This document shows, piece after piece, positions 11,147 through 22,375 of a DNA stretch of 64,000 bases. The stretch lies in NCBI GenBank assembly GCA_902728285.1, contig CACVBU010000393.1, positions 678,823-742,822 on the forward strand, read 5' to 3'. Below the pieces are notes generated by a model. The model was not told where the DNA came from, did no database searches, and was given only the letters and a program-made list of their open reading frames with translations. This DNA is from Clytia hemisphaerica (taxonomy: Eukaryota; Cnidaria; Hydrozoa; Leptothecata; Clytiidae). The translations under genes were made by a program, and so were the position numbers. Position 1 is the stretch's first letter, and the number at the start of each line of letters is the position of its first letter.

Positions 11147-11563
11147 AATTGCTGGATTCAATCCATCATCAGGGATTTTTCAAAGCATTTTGAGCTGGGG
11201 CCGTTTTTGATAATTTAGATTGAGTAGATTGAGTTTCTGAGATGCCTGAAAGGGCATTTACTCAGCGTGGGTCCAGTGCAAAGCCATGGTGGGGGTTCAA
11301 AGAGCGAAGCTCTCGAAAGGTTTTGAAGGTGTAGATAATATTAGTTATTTTTGCTTGCAAACAACAAAAAAGTTAGATTTATTATTTTGGATTGAGTTTC
11401 AAAATCTCAATCTTCGATTGAGTGTTTTGGCCGGTATACTGACATAAAAAACTGCTTAGAAAAATCTCTGATCATAAGAAATTCGCCACAGATTTTAAGA
11501 CTATTTTTGCTTGCCTAGGCAAGATTGAAGATTCGCCTCTAGCCTTCGGCTTGAAACTCAATG
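11147..11563. mobile_element. Diverged hAT-like MITE, left end not found
   Basis: It shares TTGCTGGATTCAATCCATCA near its left side and ends CTAGCCTTCGGCTTGAAACTCAATG. The interior is longer than in the 290-300-bp copies, and no matching 8-bp duplication was found. Confidence 0.55.
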
Positions 11564-11725
11564 GTATGGGGTGTCAAAAATCACGTGGACGCTTCATTAA
11601 AAAGCCATTAAAAGATGAGTACCCACTCAACTAATTGGAACGTGAGAACTATTTATTGACCAACCATGACCAAAAGATACATACAGATGTGTAAATAAAT
11701 GAAGGAGATTGAAATAGTGGGAGAA

Positions 11726-11732
11726 TATAAAA
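11726..11732 (+). promoter_or_regulatory. TATA box of conodipine-like gene 2
   Basis: TATAAAA lies 97 bp upstream of the ATG at 11829. Confidence 0.5.
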
Positions 11733-11828
11733 GTCGAATTTGTTAATTTCACATTCTTTTAAACCAGTGAGCAATTGCGAACACAGAATACTGAGGCAAA
11801 TTGAACAATTGCATTACAGACATAAAAA

Positions 11829-12906
11829 ATGCTGTTCCTTATTGCGTGTATAGCTGCCTATGTGAATTTTTCGGTTGCTTTGGATAATTCTACGTGTCCG
11901 ATCGTAAAGAAGACCAACGGTTGCAGTATCCCGTTGGATTTATCGTTCCCGTACAAAGAAGTATTTAAAGACGTTTGCAACATGCATGATGTCTGCTATG
12001 TTTGTGTAAGTTAGAAACTTTCATTCTTTTCGGAAAAACTGACTGACTCGATTACTCGATACGACATGAAACGAAATTGATAGAAAAGTTAAAAGTGTCT
12101 ATTTATTTCTGATATCTGAGTCGAAATCCTGTTACCTGGAAGGTCTCCTAGTGAAAATTCGACAATTTGATTGAGGATTCGCACTTTGCAAAATACTTAT
12201 TAATTTTCATATTTCATATTAATATTTCATAAACTAAGATCCTGTATCTACAGTGGAGCCTACGTAATTCGAACCCGCACGAAGAACACAAATTTGTTAG
12301 AGTTAAGGAAAGTTTATAAGGCAATTGTTAACTGAAAGGACCATAAAACTTGAGAGTTGAGAAGACATTCGGATTATAGAGGTTCGATTCAAAGTGACTA
12401 CACTGTATAAAAAAACCTGAAGAATTGGAGCTCGAACCCACGCAAGATTTCAAACCACACGATCGGATTTCAATTATAGAATCTCTCTCAGTACCATTAT
12501 TAAGATTTCCTTCTTTTGATTCTTATAGGGGAAAACCAACAACTGGACACGAGCCGAATGTGATTTAGCCTTTCTTAAAGATCTGAGAAACTACTGCAAC
12601 ACGACAACTCAATTCGCTGATAGTCACGTAACATTCCAAAAAGACAAACTTCGAAGTATCCTACAAAACGCTGTCAAGAAAGCTGGCCTAACTTCACAAG
12701 ACGGTATTGACCTGAAGAAAGAAGCTTTCGAAATCTTTATGATGGTTGTAGCCTGGCGATACATCCAGGATAAACACATAGCGTGCCTACATGGAGCAAA
12801 CATCTATTACAAGGCTGTCAATGCATTCGGTGCATCAAGTTATGCCAAAAGACCAAAACCAATCTGTACGCACGCATGCGCAAAGAAGCTTGGTCACCCT
12901 TATTGA
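11829..12906 (+). CDS. Conodipine-like secreted phospholipase A2, gene 2 (two exons)
   Basis: Exon 1 is 11829-12005 and exon 2 is 12529-12906 (TGA), with a phase-0 GTAAGT...ATAG intron and 184 residues. A signal peptide (about 1-17) leads into TNGCSIPLDL and a VCNMHDVCYVC block carrying the catalytic His-Asp pair; the intron follows the last Cys of that block, exactly as in genes 1 and 3. Exon 2 has NNWTRAECD, a helical middle, ACLHGANIYY and a final CTHACAKKLGHPY. Unlike gene 1 there is no tetrabasic cleavage site, so a single-chain enzyme is expected. Part of exon 2 is nearly identical to gene 3 (see findings). The intron contains no delimited element. Confidence 0.85.
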
Positions 12907-13703
12907 GAGTAAAATTTGTAGGAAATATTGTATAGCAGGTTATAGTTTTTCATTGAAATATAAATTTTTAACAACATCTGAATGACATATAAATGAATTC
13001 CTTCGTAAATACAAGATTTGTTTGTACGGTTTCTTTTTTGAAAACCGCATTTCTTTGGTCAAAGTCGAGGGGGAAAATTGCTAACTTGGTAATTTCGGGA
13101 CCCTTATCGAGATTATTTTTCGAAGAAAGCCCTTTAAGGCCCTTTAAAGGGGCCTCCTCTTTTTAAAACCCTTATGGGAATAATTATAATTATAATAATT
13201 CTACAACCCTTAGCGTGATTTTAAAAGTCGTCAAAAAGCACCCTTGATCAACGACATTATACGTTCCATTTCTTAGACACTGGTGATTAAAGGTAGGGGA
13301 GAGTATGAATGTCCAGTCTGTGCCCCTGAATCAAACTAAATCAACTACAACCATTTTGATGAGTTGCAGATATAGATATGATGATTACTGTGTATTTATT
13401 TACTAAGCGATTAAATTTAAAAGAAAGATTGAGATTGAGAGATATAGACAGGGGGTGTACAGGTTAGAAAAAAAAATAAATATTGAAACATCTTTTTTCT
13501 TTTATCTTTCAATATTAATATATGTTATCTGGGTATAGTATGTACTGTTTGATGACACTTTTTTCATTCATTGAAGTGATATTAGTATTATACGCATTAT
13601 GACATACAGTTTTCTACAACGAATTTTTTACCGTGGTTTTATAATACCTAACCGATATTTTATTTCCCTATTTTTATCAAATGATATAAGTTAGACGAAA
13701 GTA
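12907..13703. other. Intergenic
   Basis: No clear AATAAA signal was found just after gene 2. The remainder is AT-rich with no recognised gene or element. Confidence 0.35.
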
Positions 13704-13954
13704 AGTTATTTTTATAAGAACAAACTATATAAGAACGTAAGGGTTCGATGTCCAAAATGTTAAGAACAAGTTAAGAACATTTTAAGGCTTCGCAGACTCA
13801 AAAACAGCACATTTCTTAGAAAAATGGGTAAAAAAACATAAAAAATGGGGAAAATAAAAACATGTAAAAGCACATTTTAAGGCTTGAAACTCAAAAAGTT
13901 AAGAACATCTGAAGGCTTCAAAATCTTTCGGATGTTCATATAAAAAAAAACGTG
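13704..13954. mobile_element. TA-flanked MITE
   Basis: Family copy with worn left end (TTTTTATAAGAACAAACTAT) and right end ATAAAAAAAAACGTG followed by TA. Internal AAGAACATTTTAAGGCTT repeats are present. Confidence 0.65.
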
Positions 13955-14189
13955 TAACATAAATTTTTAAAATTAAATCTAGTACAAAGTAAGATAGCGG
14001 TTTTCAGGCAGGATATTCTTGAAAATTAGTTTTTACTTTTATATCATTTTTCGTAATTGAGCCTTCCTTCTTAACACTGCGTAGGTAAATCATCAAAAAA
14101 TGATACTATGACCAAACGTCGCGTCTAACAGATATTTTTTCTGATTGTCATTCCACAACATTAGGGAGATAAAAGCGTAAAATTTGATA

Positions 14190-14415
14190 CACGTTTTTTT
14201 TATAAGAACAAACTAAGGCTTCGATGGCAAAAATGTTAAGAACATTTTAAGGCTTTGTGGGCTCTAAAACCCCCCCTTTCTTTTGGAAAATTGATAAAAT
14301 ACTCACAAAAATGAGAAAATAAGAGCATGTTAAGAACAAATTAAAGCTCAAAACTCAAAAAGTTAAGAACATCCAAAAGCTTCAAATTTTTTGGATGTTC
14401 TTATAAAAAAACGTG
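14190..14415. mobile_element. TA-flanked MITE
   Basis: Complete copy from CACGTTTTTTTTATAAGAAC to TTCTTATAAAAAAACGTG, with TA on both sides (14188-14189, 14416-14417). Confidence 0.75.
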
Positions 14416-14742
14416 TAGTCATAGGTAAAATCTTTTAAAAACATTTCAAAAGCAGCAGAAAAAGAGAGCAAAGAAAAATTATTCAACCTCATCTAGACCC
14501 TTTATCACTTCATAGATAAAGCTGTTAAGAGATTAATGACATTTTGAGACTAATACACCTTTTCGACCGTAGCCGCCAATTGCCGCGCAGGCGTTTTTTG
14601 TCCGTTTTACCACCCACTCTTTTTTCGCGCCTAAGGACAATAGGAAAAAGTGTAAAAAAAGGATTGGATCGAGTTTAGGGTGGCAAATTAAATAATAAAG
14701 TTGCACGCGCCTGACCGCGCGACTACGGTCGAAAAGGTGTAT

Positions 14743-14830
14743 TCTTAGGCTGCTGGCATCCACTAACGGATTCGTGCTCCTTAAAGACTACCTGGGGTTT
14801 TGTAGAGGTCTGCGATTCAGGCTAGTGTAT
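14743..14830 (+). repeat. Fragment of a SINE-like repeat
   Basis: About 75 bp match 46967-47045, including GGGGTTTTGTAGAGGTCT and TAGGCTRCTGGCATC blocks. At the second site this segment lies downstream of a tRNA-like head, so this is probably a 5'-truncated copy. Confidence 0.5.
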
Positions 14831-15193
14831 TCTGAAAATATCTGATCAATACAGATTCCGCGATAAACGCATTTTGTCGAATGGGTAACTTAAACTTCAC
14901 AATATTTTGGCTGACAATATTCGATAACACGGCCTGCGCAGGTTCGGCGCATGTTCGGCGTGTTTGGACCAAGTTTTCATAGACGAAAATTCAAATTTTG
15001 TGACCCAAACTTGCCCCGAACATCAATACATTAATATTTTAGGCCCGAGCATGACCCGAAAATGTACGTGGTATGTTCTGGCCGTGGGTCGTCTATTGAA
15101 TTGAATTGAATTTTCTTTCTTTATACAACAGTACTTTATAATACATTGCCGGCACTTATTAACAAATTGTATAACAATATATTGAGTAGTGTA

Positions 15194-15382
15194 CGCGTTT
15201 CTTAAGAACATGTTAAGAACATTTTAAGGCTTTGTGGGCTCTAAAGCACCTGTTTTCTTAGGAAAATGGACAAAAATACTCAAAAAATAAGAACATGTTA
15301 AGAACATTTTTAGGCTTGAAACCCAAAAAATTAAAAGCATCTGAAGGCTTCAAAATTTTTGGATGTTCTTATAAAAAACGTG
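15194..15382. mobile_element. TA-flanked MITE
   Basis: Shorter copy of the AAGAACATTTTAAGGCTT family. It starts CGCGTTTCTTAAGAACATG after TA (15192-15193) and ends TTCTTATAAAAAACGTG before TA (15383-15384). Confidence 0.7.
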
Positions 15383-15600
15383 TATGTAGCCCTAAAGATC
15401 GACGTTCAGGAGCGTGAGAACTATTGAAGTTAAGAAGCATAATAAATACATAAAGATGAATAAATATTGAAAAATAAAGGTTGTAAAATTAGAAAAAAGA
15501 GGATTTCAAATTTCATTTTCTCATATTAGCTGTAAATCACAAGTAAAATATTTTTGAGCCATTTTTAAACGTTCAAAAAGTTTTATCACACCAAATCAAA

Positions 15601-16995
15601 ATGTTGCTATTGATTATTGCTTTGGCTGCCATTATGGAATCATCCGTTGCTATAGACACTTCCACGTGCGATATTATGGTGTTAACGGACGGGTGTAGCG
15701 TACCATTTAATAGGCCGTTTCCCTACAAGGACGAATTCAGAGATGCTTGTAACATGCATGATGTTTGCTATGTTTGTGTAAGTGAAATCTTAAATATAGT
15801 ACTAGGTACGCTAAAAAAAGTAAAAGGGTCAGGATATCGTGTATTTATGGTTAAATATTATTGTTTTATTCCGTTTTTTATTCTATTCATGATATGCACC
15901 ATTGCAATGTCTTCCGTTCCACCCAATAGCTGATTGGTTGAAAGTGATGTATTGACTGATTTTACGTCACTTCCAAACAATGAGCTATTGGTTCCGTGAC
16001 GTAATGGCAGAAGACATTGCAGTGGTGCATATCATGAATAGAGAGAGCTTAACTTAAATTTTGATATACAAAACTTTAAAATCGGTTAATTCGGACCAAC
16101 CCAAAATGACAAAATTCATAAAAAAAACAGCAATCAAAATTTGAAGAATGAAGAATAAACCAGCTGCGCTGGAAAGTCAGCCCTAAAAGCTTAAAATGAT
16201 TAAGACGAAGTACAATTAAAAATCTGAGCGCACCTTATTTATTTGGAACGTTCAGACGAAAAATGAACACAGTGGAATCCGTCCAAATCAAAAGTTAGTT
16301 TCGCCATACAAAATATTTTTGTAAGAACATCCAAAATTTTTGAAGAAGCCTTCGGATGTTCTTAACTTTTTGAGTTTTAAGCCTAAAATGTTCTTAATTG
16401 CACTATTTTGTGACCACTTTTACATATTTTCCTTAGAAATTGGTTGGTCTAGAGTCCACGAAGCCTTAAAATGTTCTTAACATTTTGGCCATCGAAGCTT
16501 TATGTTCTTACATAGCTTGTTCTTATAAAAAAACGTGTAAAGCAATACCCAGCTTTTAAACTAAAATAAAATAGTCAGCTATGTTATCAATTATTTATTT
16601 CTTAGGGTAAAACCAACAACTGGACAAGGGCCGAATGTGATTTAGCCTTTCTTAAAGATCTGAGAAACTACTGCAACACGACAACTCAATTCGCTGACAA
16701 TAACATCTCAATTGAAAAAGACAAACTTGGAAGAGTCCTACAAAACGCTGTAAAAAGTGCAAACGAGGCTGGCGTAGCAAACCAAGCTGCTTTTAAACTG
16801 AACACAGAAGCTTTAGAAATCTTCATGATGGTTGCGCAATGGCATTACATAAAACATATGCCTTATAAGGCGTGCATGCATGGAGCAAACATTTATTACA
16901 AGACCGTCCGAGCTTTCGGTGAACCGAGTTATGATAAAACATACGAATTGAGATGTACACTTAAGTGTGCCAAGAAGTTAGGTAATCCATATTGA
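15601..16995 (+). CDS. Conodipine-like secreted phospholipase A2, gene 3 (two exons)
   Basis: Exon 1 is 15601-15777 and exon 2 is 16606-16995 (TGA), with a phase-0 GTAAGT...CTTAG intron and 188 residues. A signal peptide (about 1-17) is followed by TDGCSVPFNR and a DACNMHDVCYVC block with the His-Asp dyad. Exon 2 carries NNWTRAECD, ACMHGANIYY and a C-terminal CTLKCAKKLGNPY, closely paralleling gene 2. There is no tetrabasic site. Exon 1 has the same 177-nt length as in genes 1 and 2 and the intron sits at the same codon, so the three arose by tandem duplication. The intron holds a TA-flanked MITE and a separate hairpin repeat. Confidence 0.85.
15885..16042. repeat. Hairpin repeat in the intron of conodipine-like gene 3
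   Basis: The ends CTATTCATGATATGCACCAT and ATGGTGCATATCATGAATAG-like sequence are inverted copies with arms of about 35 bp, around a centre with ACGTCAC motifs. It is likely a small MITE; no unambiguous duplication was identified. Confidence 0.55.
16309..16537. mobile_element. TA-flanked MITE in the intron of conodipine-like gene 3
   Basis: The right end TTCTTATAAAAAAACGTG is followed by TA. The left end is mutated (CAAAATATTTTTGTAAGAAC after TA). Family internal repeats are present. Confidence 0.7.
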
Positions 16996-17952
16996 GTATA
17001 GATATTTTAATTTCTTTAGAAAACTAAATTTTATACGAAATATCGTAATTTTCTATGATTTTTTTTGAAAAAACATAGGAGATGATTTTTCCGAGATAAA
17101 AATTAGTCATATTCAAGTCCCGGCGGGTAATAGGTTTGCAAAATGACGGAGGGTTCCACACGATTTTTGAAAATCGGAAATTGTAGGGTCTAGGATTGAG
17201 GGAAATCGAAATTTTGTAAATTCTGGGACCCTTACAGGGTCGTTCCTGAAATTTAGTCAGGTTGTAACACGCAGCCTCAGATTAGGCATGTTATCTTTAG
17301 CTTGTAAAAACTGTAATTTCATATAGGATAAAAAATTGACTAAGTGGTGGAAATGTCAATTTTCACTTTCTAAAAGTGAAAAACTTCCAGATGGGAAAAC
17401 ATCACATTTTACCTCTGGTAATTTCATTACTAAGATAAGAGACATAAGAAATTCGTGCGTTTTACTAGTTGAAAAATCAAGCTAGGAATTCGAACTTTAT
17501 TCTTGTGCTAATAAGAGCTAAGATTATGATTAATTAATGGTTATGACTTTATATTACCACCAATATTTGATCGTAGACTTCAAGGTTTTGACTTTATAAG
17601 AAAAAGTTTGAATAGTTTAGTTGGAAAGGTTGAAATTTAGGTAACTAAAATATCTTAGAATAAAAACAATAAAACAAAGAATAAGAAATGGTAAACTTAC
17701 AAACCAATACCCACTATTATTATACAAGCAGATTGACGCATTGGTAAAAATCTGACTGTTCCTTTCGTATCATTTCCTGTTCAAATCTGGGCAACACAAA
17801 AAAAATCATTTCCACTCCAATGATCCATTACAATTTTACCAATTCAAAACTGTTTTTAATTTAAATTTTTCTTTGTTTTTCATTCTGTTGATAGAATAGA
17901 AGAATAAAATGAGATTCATATAAGATTTCATCCTTTTGGTCATAAGAATAAT
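16996..17952. other. Intergenic downstream of the conodipine-like array
   Basis: No gene was recognised. A worn relative of the G-run element family appears near 17118-17290 (GGCGGGTAATAGGTTTGC, CTGGGACCCTTACAGGG). Confidence 0.4.
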
Positions 17953-18310
17953 ACCCGGGGGGGGGGTACTAGGTTTGCGAGGTGACGGGTATGTCCGAGC
18001 CGAAAACCGAAAATCGACCCTTTGAGAGAAAATTCTTGATGATTTTAGGACCCTTTGAGAGACTTTTTCCTAAATTTTGGTAGATTTTTTCCAAATTTTG
18101 GTTTGATTTTTACCAAATTTTGGTCAAAATTTCTTGAAATCGTGACCCTTTGAGAGAGAATTTTTTGATATTTGCGATTTTGGGACCCTTTCAGAGACTA
18201 ACTTACGAATTTGTACCCCTTTGAGAGACTTTTGAGGCATCAAAAAAGGTACCCTTATGGCTCGCACATACCCGGCACCCATTTTGCCTAAGTACCCCCC
18301 CCCCCCGGGG
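17953..18310. mobile_element. G/C-run-ended MITE with GAATAAT duplication
   Basis: This is a 358-bp element whose ends are a CCCGGGGGGGGGGTACTAGG run and its inverted form CCTAAGTACCCCCCCC...GGGG. It is flanked by GAATAAT at 17946-17952 and 18311-18317. The interior has repeated 'GACCCTTTGAGAGA' units. A related right end occurs near 47738-47750. Confidence 0.7.
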
Positions 18311-19097
18311 GAATAATCTTTCGGAGGAATTTTAAACAGGGAATCAAATATTTATGGGGCTGTTCTATTTATAATCCATACAGGGGGTGGGCGAACCTTC
18401 TCAAACCTTTCTTTAAAATGTAAGGATACCCCATGGAAAGTGGCAAAATCTGCAAAAAAAAAAAGAAAAAAAAATTGGAAAAATTATGTTTCATACTTTA
18501 AAGTGAGCGTGGACGAACTATAAAGTCAGTTTTTTATCCCCTGGAAAAGTAAAAGAACATTCCTTAGACCCTCTGGAAATTCTTTTTCGGATTACCCCCT
18601 GGAAATGTTCGTCCAGCCCCCCCCTGTATCGATATAAAATGGAATGGCCGATCCTGAAAACGATAAATGGGAGAAGTAGTGATGTTGAACTTTGAGACAA
18701 TATGGAAAATTTTGGAAAACATGAAATATCGGAGGCGTCCTGAGAGAATAGTATCAGGCAGATCAACTGAATTTTCTATTGCTTCTGATTCTAGTTCAAA
18801 ACTGGTAGGATAGGAAAGTACATGAGTAATTGAAGTATATAATGGTAGTCAAGACAAGTTATAGTAACAAAGACATTGGCTAAAATAAATTTTCATTATA
18901 TGAAAACACAATCTATATAAAACGTTATATCAAAATAAATAAAAGTATCTAAAAATACTCTCTAAAATTGTTTTTTTTTAGTTTTGATACAAATACTATC
19001 CTCCCATATCCTTGAATCATTATATGTAATACACAATACAAATTCCATTTTCGTATACCCTCGTATGCATTCAAATAATATTCATAGTAGTATCAAC
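18311..19097. other. Intergenic
   Basis: Contains an A-rich run near 18454-18475 and a worn CCCCCTGTATCG repeat. No gene was supported. Confidence 0.35.
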
Positions 19098-19334
19098 CAT
19101 AGATTTAAAAAGCCCGAATGGCTAGATGTCGTGCTTCGGCTGAAAAGTGTGCCGAGTTTAGATGGGAAATCCTACCTAGGTCACGTGATATAATAGAATT
19201 TCAGCGCTTGAACAATAAAAAGCTTCGCAGGTTTTCGAGAACAACAGCAGCAATACTTTTTGCGATATTCACTTTTTTTTGCTTGGAAGAGCTTAAAGCA
19301 CGACATCTAGCCCTTCGGGCTTTATAAATGTGTG
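19098..19334. mobile_element. hAT-like MITE with exact 8-bp target duplication
   Basis: This is a 237-bp element with ends CATAGATTTAAAAAGCCCG and CGGGCTTTATAAATGTGTG, core GGCTAGATGTCGTGC and its inverse, and GTATCAAC on both sides (19090-19097, 19335-19342). Confidence 0.85.
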
Positions 19335-19528
19335 GTATCAACCGTTCAAAACAAGTTAGCTTGCATACTGTATTTTATATTTTCACTTTACTATACAACG
19401 CAGCACTGAGCAATAGTAGTAAGGGTAAATCTGACCTGTCAGATATCACAAAATACCAAGAACACACTAAAGATTTTGATTTCCAATCTTAAAAATTTCA
19501 ACGGTACGTCGTCATAGATTTGATTATT

Positions 19529-22015
19529 TTAACGCCTTTGGTTTTTCTTTCCTCCAGCAGAACCCTGACCACTTGGGCCAGCATCTGGTGATTTAAAATA
19601 AAAATCAATCCCTCTTTGAGGCTTTTCTGCATTCTTTTGAAATGCTTTACCGTTCGTTTTATGTGTATGTCGGCCCCACTCAGGTGCCATTACCATAGGC
19701 TTTGGGTAGTCCTGCCCTAATGAGAACTCCAATCTTTGTAACTCTCGGTCAGGAATGGTCCAAGGTACATGGATCTTGTTAGCAGGAAGATTGGTAAGCT
19801 CTGGAACCCAAGTTTTCACAAATTTTCCTTCAGCATCATAATCAAGAGCTTGTTTGATCATATTGAATTTACGGTCTTGTCTTGGATCATTACCAATGCC
19901 AGCTGAATAATTCCAATTACCATAATTACTGCAAACATCATGATCAAGAAGTTGCGATTCGAACCATTCGGCTCCAAGACGCCAGTCTAATTTCAAGTCC
20001 TTGACCAAGAAACTAGCCACGTTTTGACGACCCCGATTTGACATCCAGCCTGTATGAAGTAACTCTCTCATATTTGCGTCAACAAAAGGAACACCTGTCT
20101 CACCTTGACACCATTTCTGAAAAGCAATTTTGTCTTGTTTCCAAGGTAAATGTTTGCCCATGATGCCAGATAAATAGAACACTTTTCTCCCATATTTCCA
20201 ACATACAAATTTAAAGTAATCTCTCCAGATCAGTTCAAAGATACTCCAGTAAGTGGATTGGTTGGATACACGTTGATTTTCATATCTCTTGACTTCATGG
20301 TAGATCTGTCTTGGAGATAAAGAACCATTAGCAAGCCAGATACTAAACTTGGTCGAGTATTCTTCTCCTAATAGACCATTCCTGGTTTCTTTGTAAGTTG
20401 AAATGGCATCAGTGTCCCAAAGATATTTTTGGAGATGTTTCAAGCCGGCACTTTCACCACCTTCTAGTGGAACAGCTGTTCTGTTATCTTGCATATAGCT
20501 TTGAACACCGATCAACTTCTCCATTGTAGGGATATCACCAAGACTGGCACCTTTGATAGGTGGCAGTTTATTAAGGGTTAGTGGTGTAGGAATTAAATCA
20601 CGAATTTCGCTTTTAGATTCTACTCCTTGACGAAACTTGGAATATGTATCTGGGATGGTCTTCTTATTGTATGGAATGTCATCTCTAAAAGTATAAGAAC
20701 AATAAAATCAAATAACTATGCTAACATAGAGAGAGCATGATTCAAACTAGTCTACACAATAGACAGCTCCAGGCTTTTAGGCCTTAGGAGTAGGAGCCTA
20801 TCTTCCTTAATTTATGCTCGAAACCGAAACGAATATTTGATAAAACTAAGTAATTTTATCAACAGAAAAAAATATGTCAGAGAAAAAATACTAAGAAAAA
20901 TGAGGAAACTCTATTAAATTTGACATCATACCGAATTCACAGAGAGGAGACTGAAACTTACTTGTGAAACAATGACAAACCCCAAACAGGGTAGTCTTCA
21001 ATGCTTTGTTCTTTGCAGAAAGATTTGATTTGTTTTTCCAAATCAATCTCTTCTGAAGTCACTTCTTTTTGATAAATGATGGAGGAGACAGGTGCTTCAG
21101 AATTTTGACAAAGTTTTACCAAGTCTTTGATGGTTGACAGTGGAGATTCATTTCGAACAACTAAGTTTGAACCAAGTTTTTGTAGATTAGCACGTAGATC
21201 AGTGATGCTTTCAATGAGAAATTTTGTTCTGTGTGTACCACTTCTTGGCAAGTTAAAGCTATACGTTCCCTATAAAAAAGAGAGTTAGAGAAAAGTGAGT
21301 TTGGGATAATTTCTGGGTTTTAAAAATTTTTACAATTTTCTTTTTTTTTATAAGAATAGTGTACTTTGGATGAGGGTCAAGTATTTTTAAGAAAGTGCCA
21401 AAATATTCTTAACATATTCTTACTTTTTTAGACTTGACTTATTTGCAAACATGAGAAATGATCAATTTGAGAGTTTTGGACTTTTGAGTGAACATTTGGG
21501 TTAAAATTACATTTCTTCCTCAAAGCTTCAATTTATCTCTAACAAAGGAAGCAGTTTTTTCTGTTAACCAAACACAAAATGACTGTATTCTTATCAAATT
21601 CTGTGAAATTCACCCTAGAGGGTATTCTTAGGGTATTCTTACGATTTGGCCAATTTTCACCCTGATAAATATTCTTATAGAAGATGTTCTTATTAAAAAA
21701 AGCGTGTAGTTCTTTCCTAGTTAGCTTAGCAATCTCTTATTTCAAGAAGCTGTTCGTGAGGTTTCAGAAAAAATTAATTATTATTTTCCTTTAAACAGTG
21801 CAGATTTTTTTTTTCATTTTTAAATAAAAGAATGTAACAGCTAGATCTTTGCATAGTACAAAGTATTAAGAAAAGTTTACCTTGAAATGGTTGGGCTGGA
21901 AACAATATAAGGGAATCAAGAAATTCCCTTTACTTTGAGCAATCTTTAAGCATTCATTGTCATGAAGTCGTAAATCGTTTTGGAACAAATAAATGACAGA
22001 TCGTTTCATGGACAT
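19529..22015 (-). CDS. Cryptochrome-DASH (three exons)
   Basis: In transcription order the exons are 22015-21881, 21269-20962 and 20684-19529, giving 532 residues; all junctions are GT-AG. Exon 1 encodes RSVIYLFQNDLRLHDNE and LYCFQPNHF, the start of the photolyase antenna domain. Exon 2 continues it with YQKEVTSEE and WGLSLFH. Exon 3 encodes the FAD domain: ELIWRDYFKFVCWKYG (about 298-313), GWMSNRGRQNVASF (360-373) and the GNWNYSAGIGNDPR flavin-binding segment (403-416). These, and the length, match the CRY-DASH subfamily rather than animal circadian cryptochromes or 6-4 photolyases. Family members are blue-light flavoproteins that repair CPD lesions in single-stranded DNA; activity here is inferred. 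The basic Gly/Ser tail (GPSGQGSAGGKKNQRR) is typical. TTTATTTGTAG precedes the ATG by 5 nt and could be a 5'-UTR intron or spliced-leader acceptor. A second ATG lies two codons in. Confidence 0.93.
21340..21706. mobile_element. Diverged TA-flanked MITE in cryptochrome intron 1
   Basis: The left part TTTTTTTTATAAGAATAGTG and right part ATGTTCTTATTAAAAAAAGCGTG followed by TA resemble the ACACGTTTTTTTTATAAG family, but the interior is longer and more diverged. Boundaries are approximate. Confidence 0.5.
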
Positions 22016-22094
22016 GGCTACTACAAATAAAAAATACAGTGTGAAACACAACTCAAAAGTATGACATGCCAATAAGACACCCTCTGTTCACAAA

Positions 22095-22375
22095 CCAAGT
22101 AGGACTTCCTTTCCTCTGAAAAATTTGGCTAAAATTTTGTCCCGGTTGGGGAAAATACCCTACTACAATTTCAGCCCTACTGGAAAATTGATTTAATTTT
22201 CATCCCCAATTGAAACTCAATTGAAAAAAATTGTACTCCAAAACCATCCCTACTGGATTTTTTTGACCTGGGAACAATTAGAATTTCTTTACCCCTGGGA
22301 TTTCGATATAAATTTTTATTCCCACTACTGTACTGTGAGAAGAAGTTTCACCGGGGCTGTGAGACAGGGGTGTAA
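22095..22375 (+). repeat. Dispersed repeat with CTACTGGAAAATT motif, copy 2
   Basis: Colinear with 3540-3832: TTTGGCTAAAATTTTGTC, CCCTACTGGAAAATT, CCATCCCTACTGGATTTTTTTGAC and TTTCACCGGGGCTGTGAGA. It lies just upstream of the cryptochrome gene. Confidence 0.6.
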
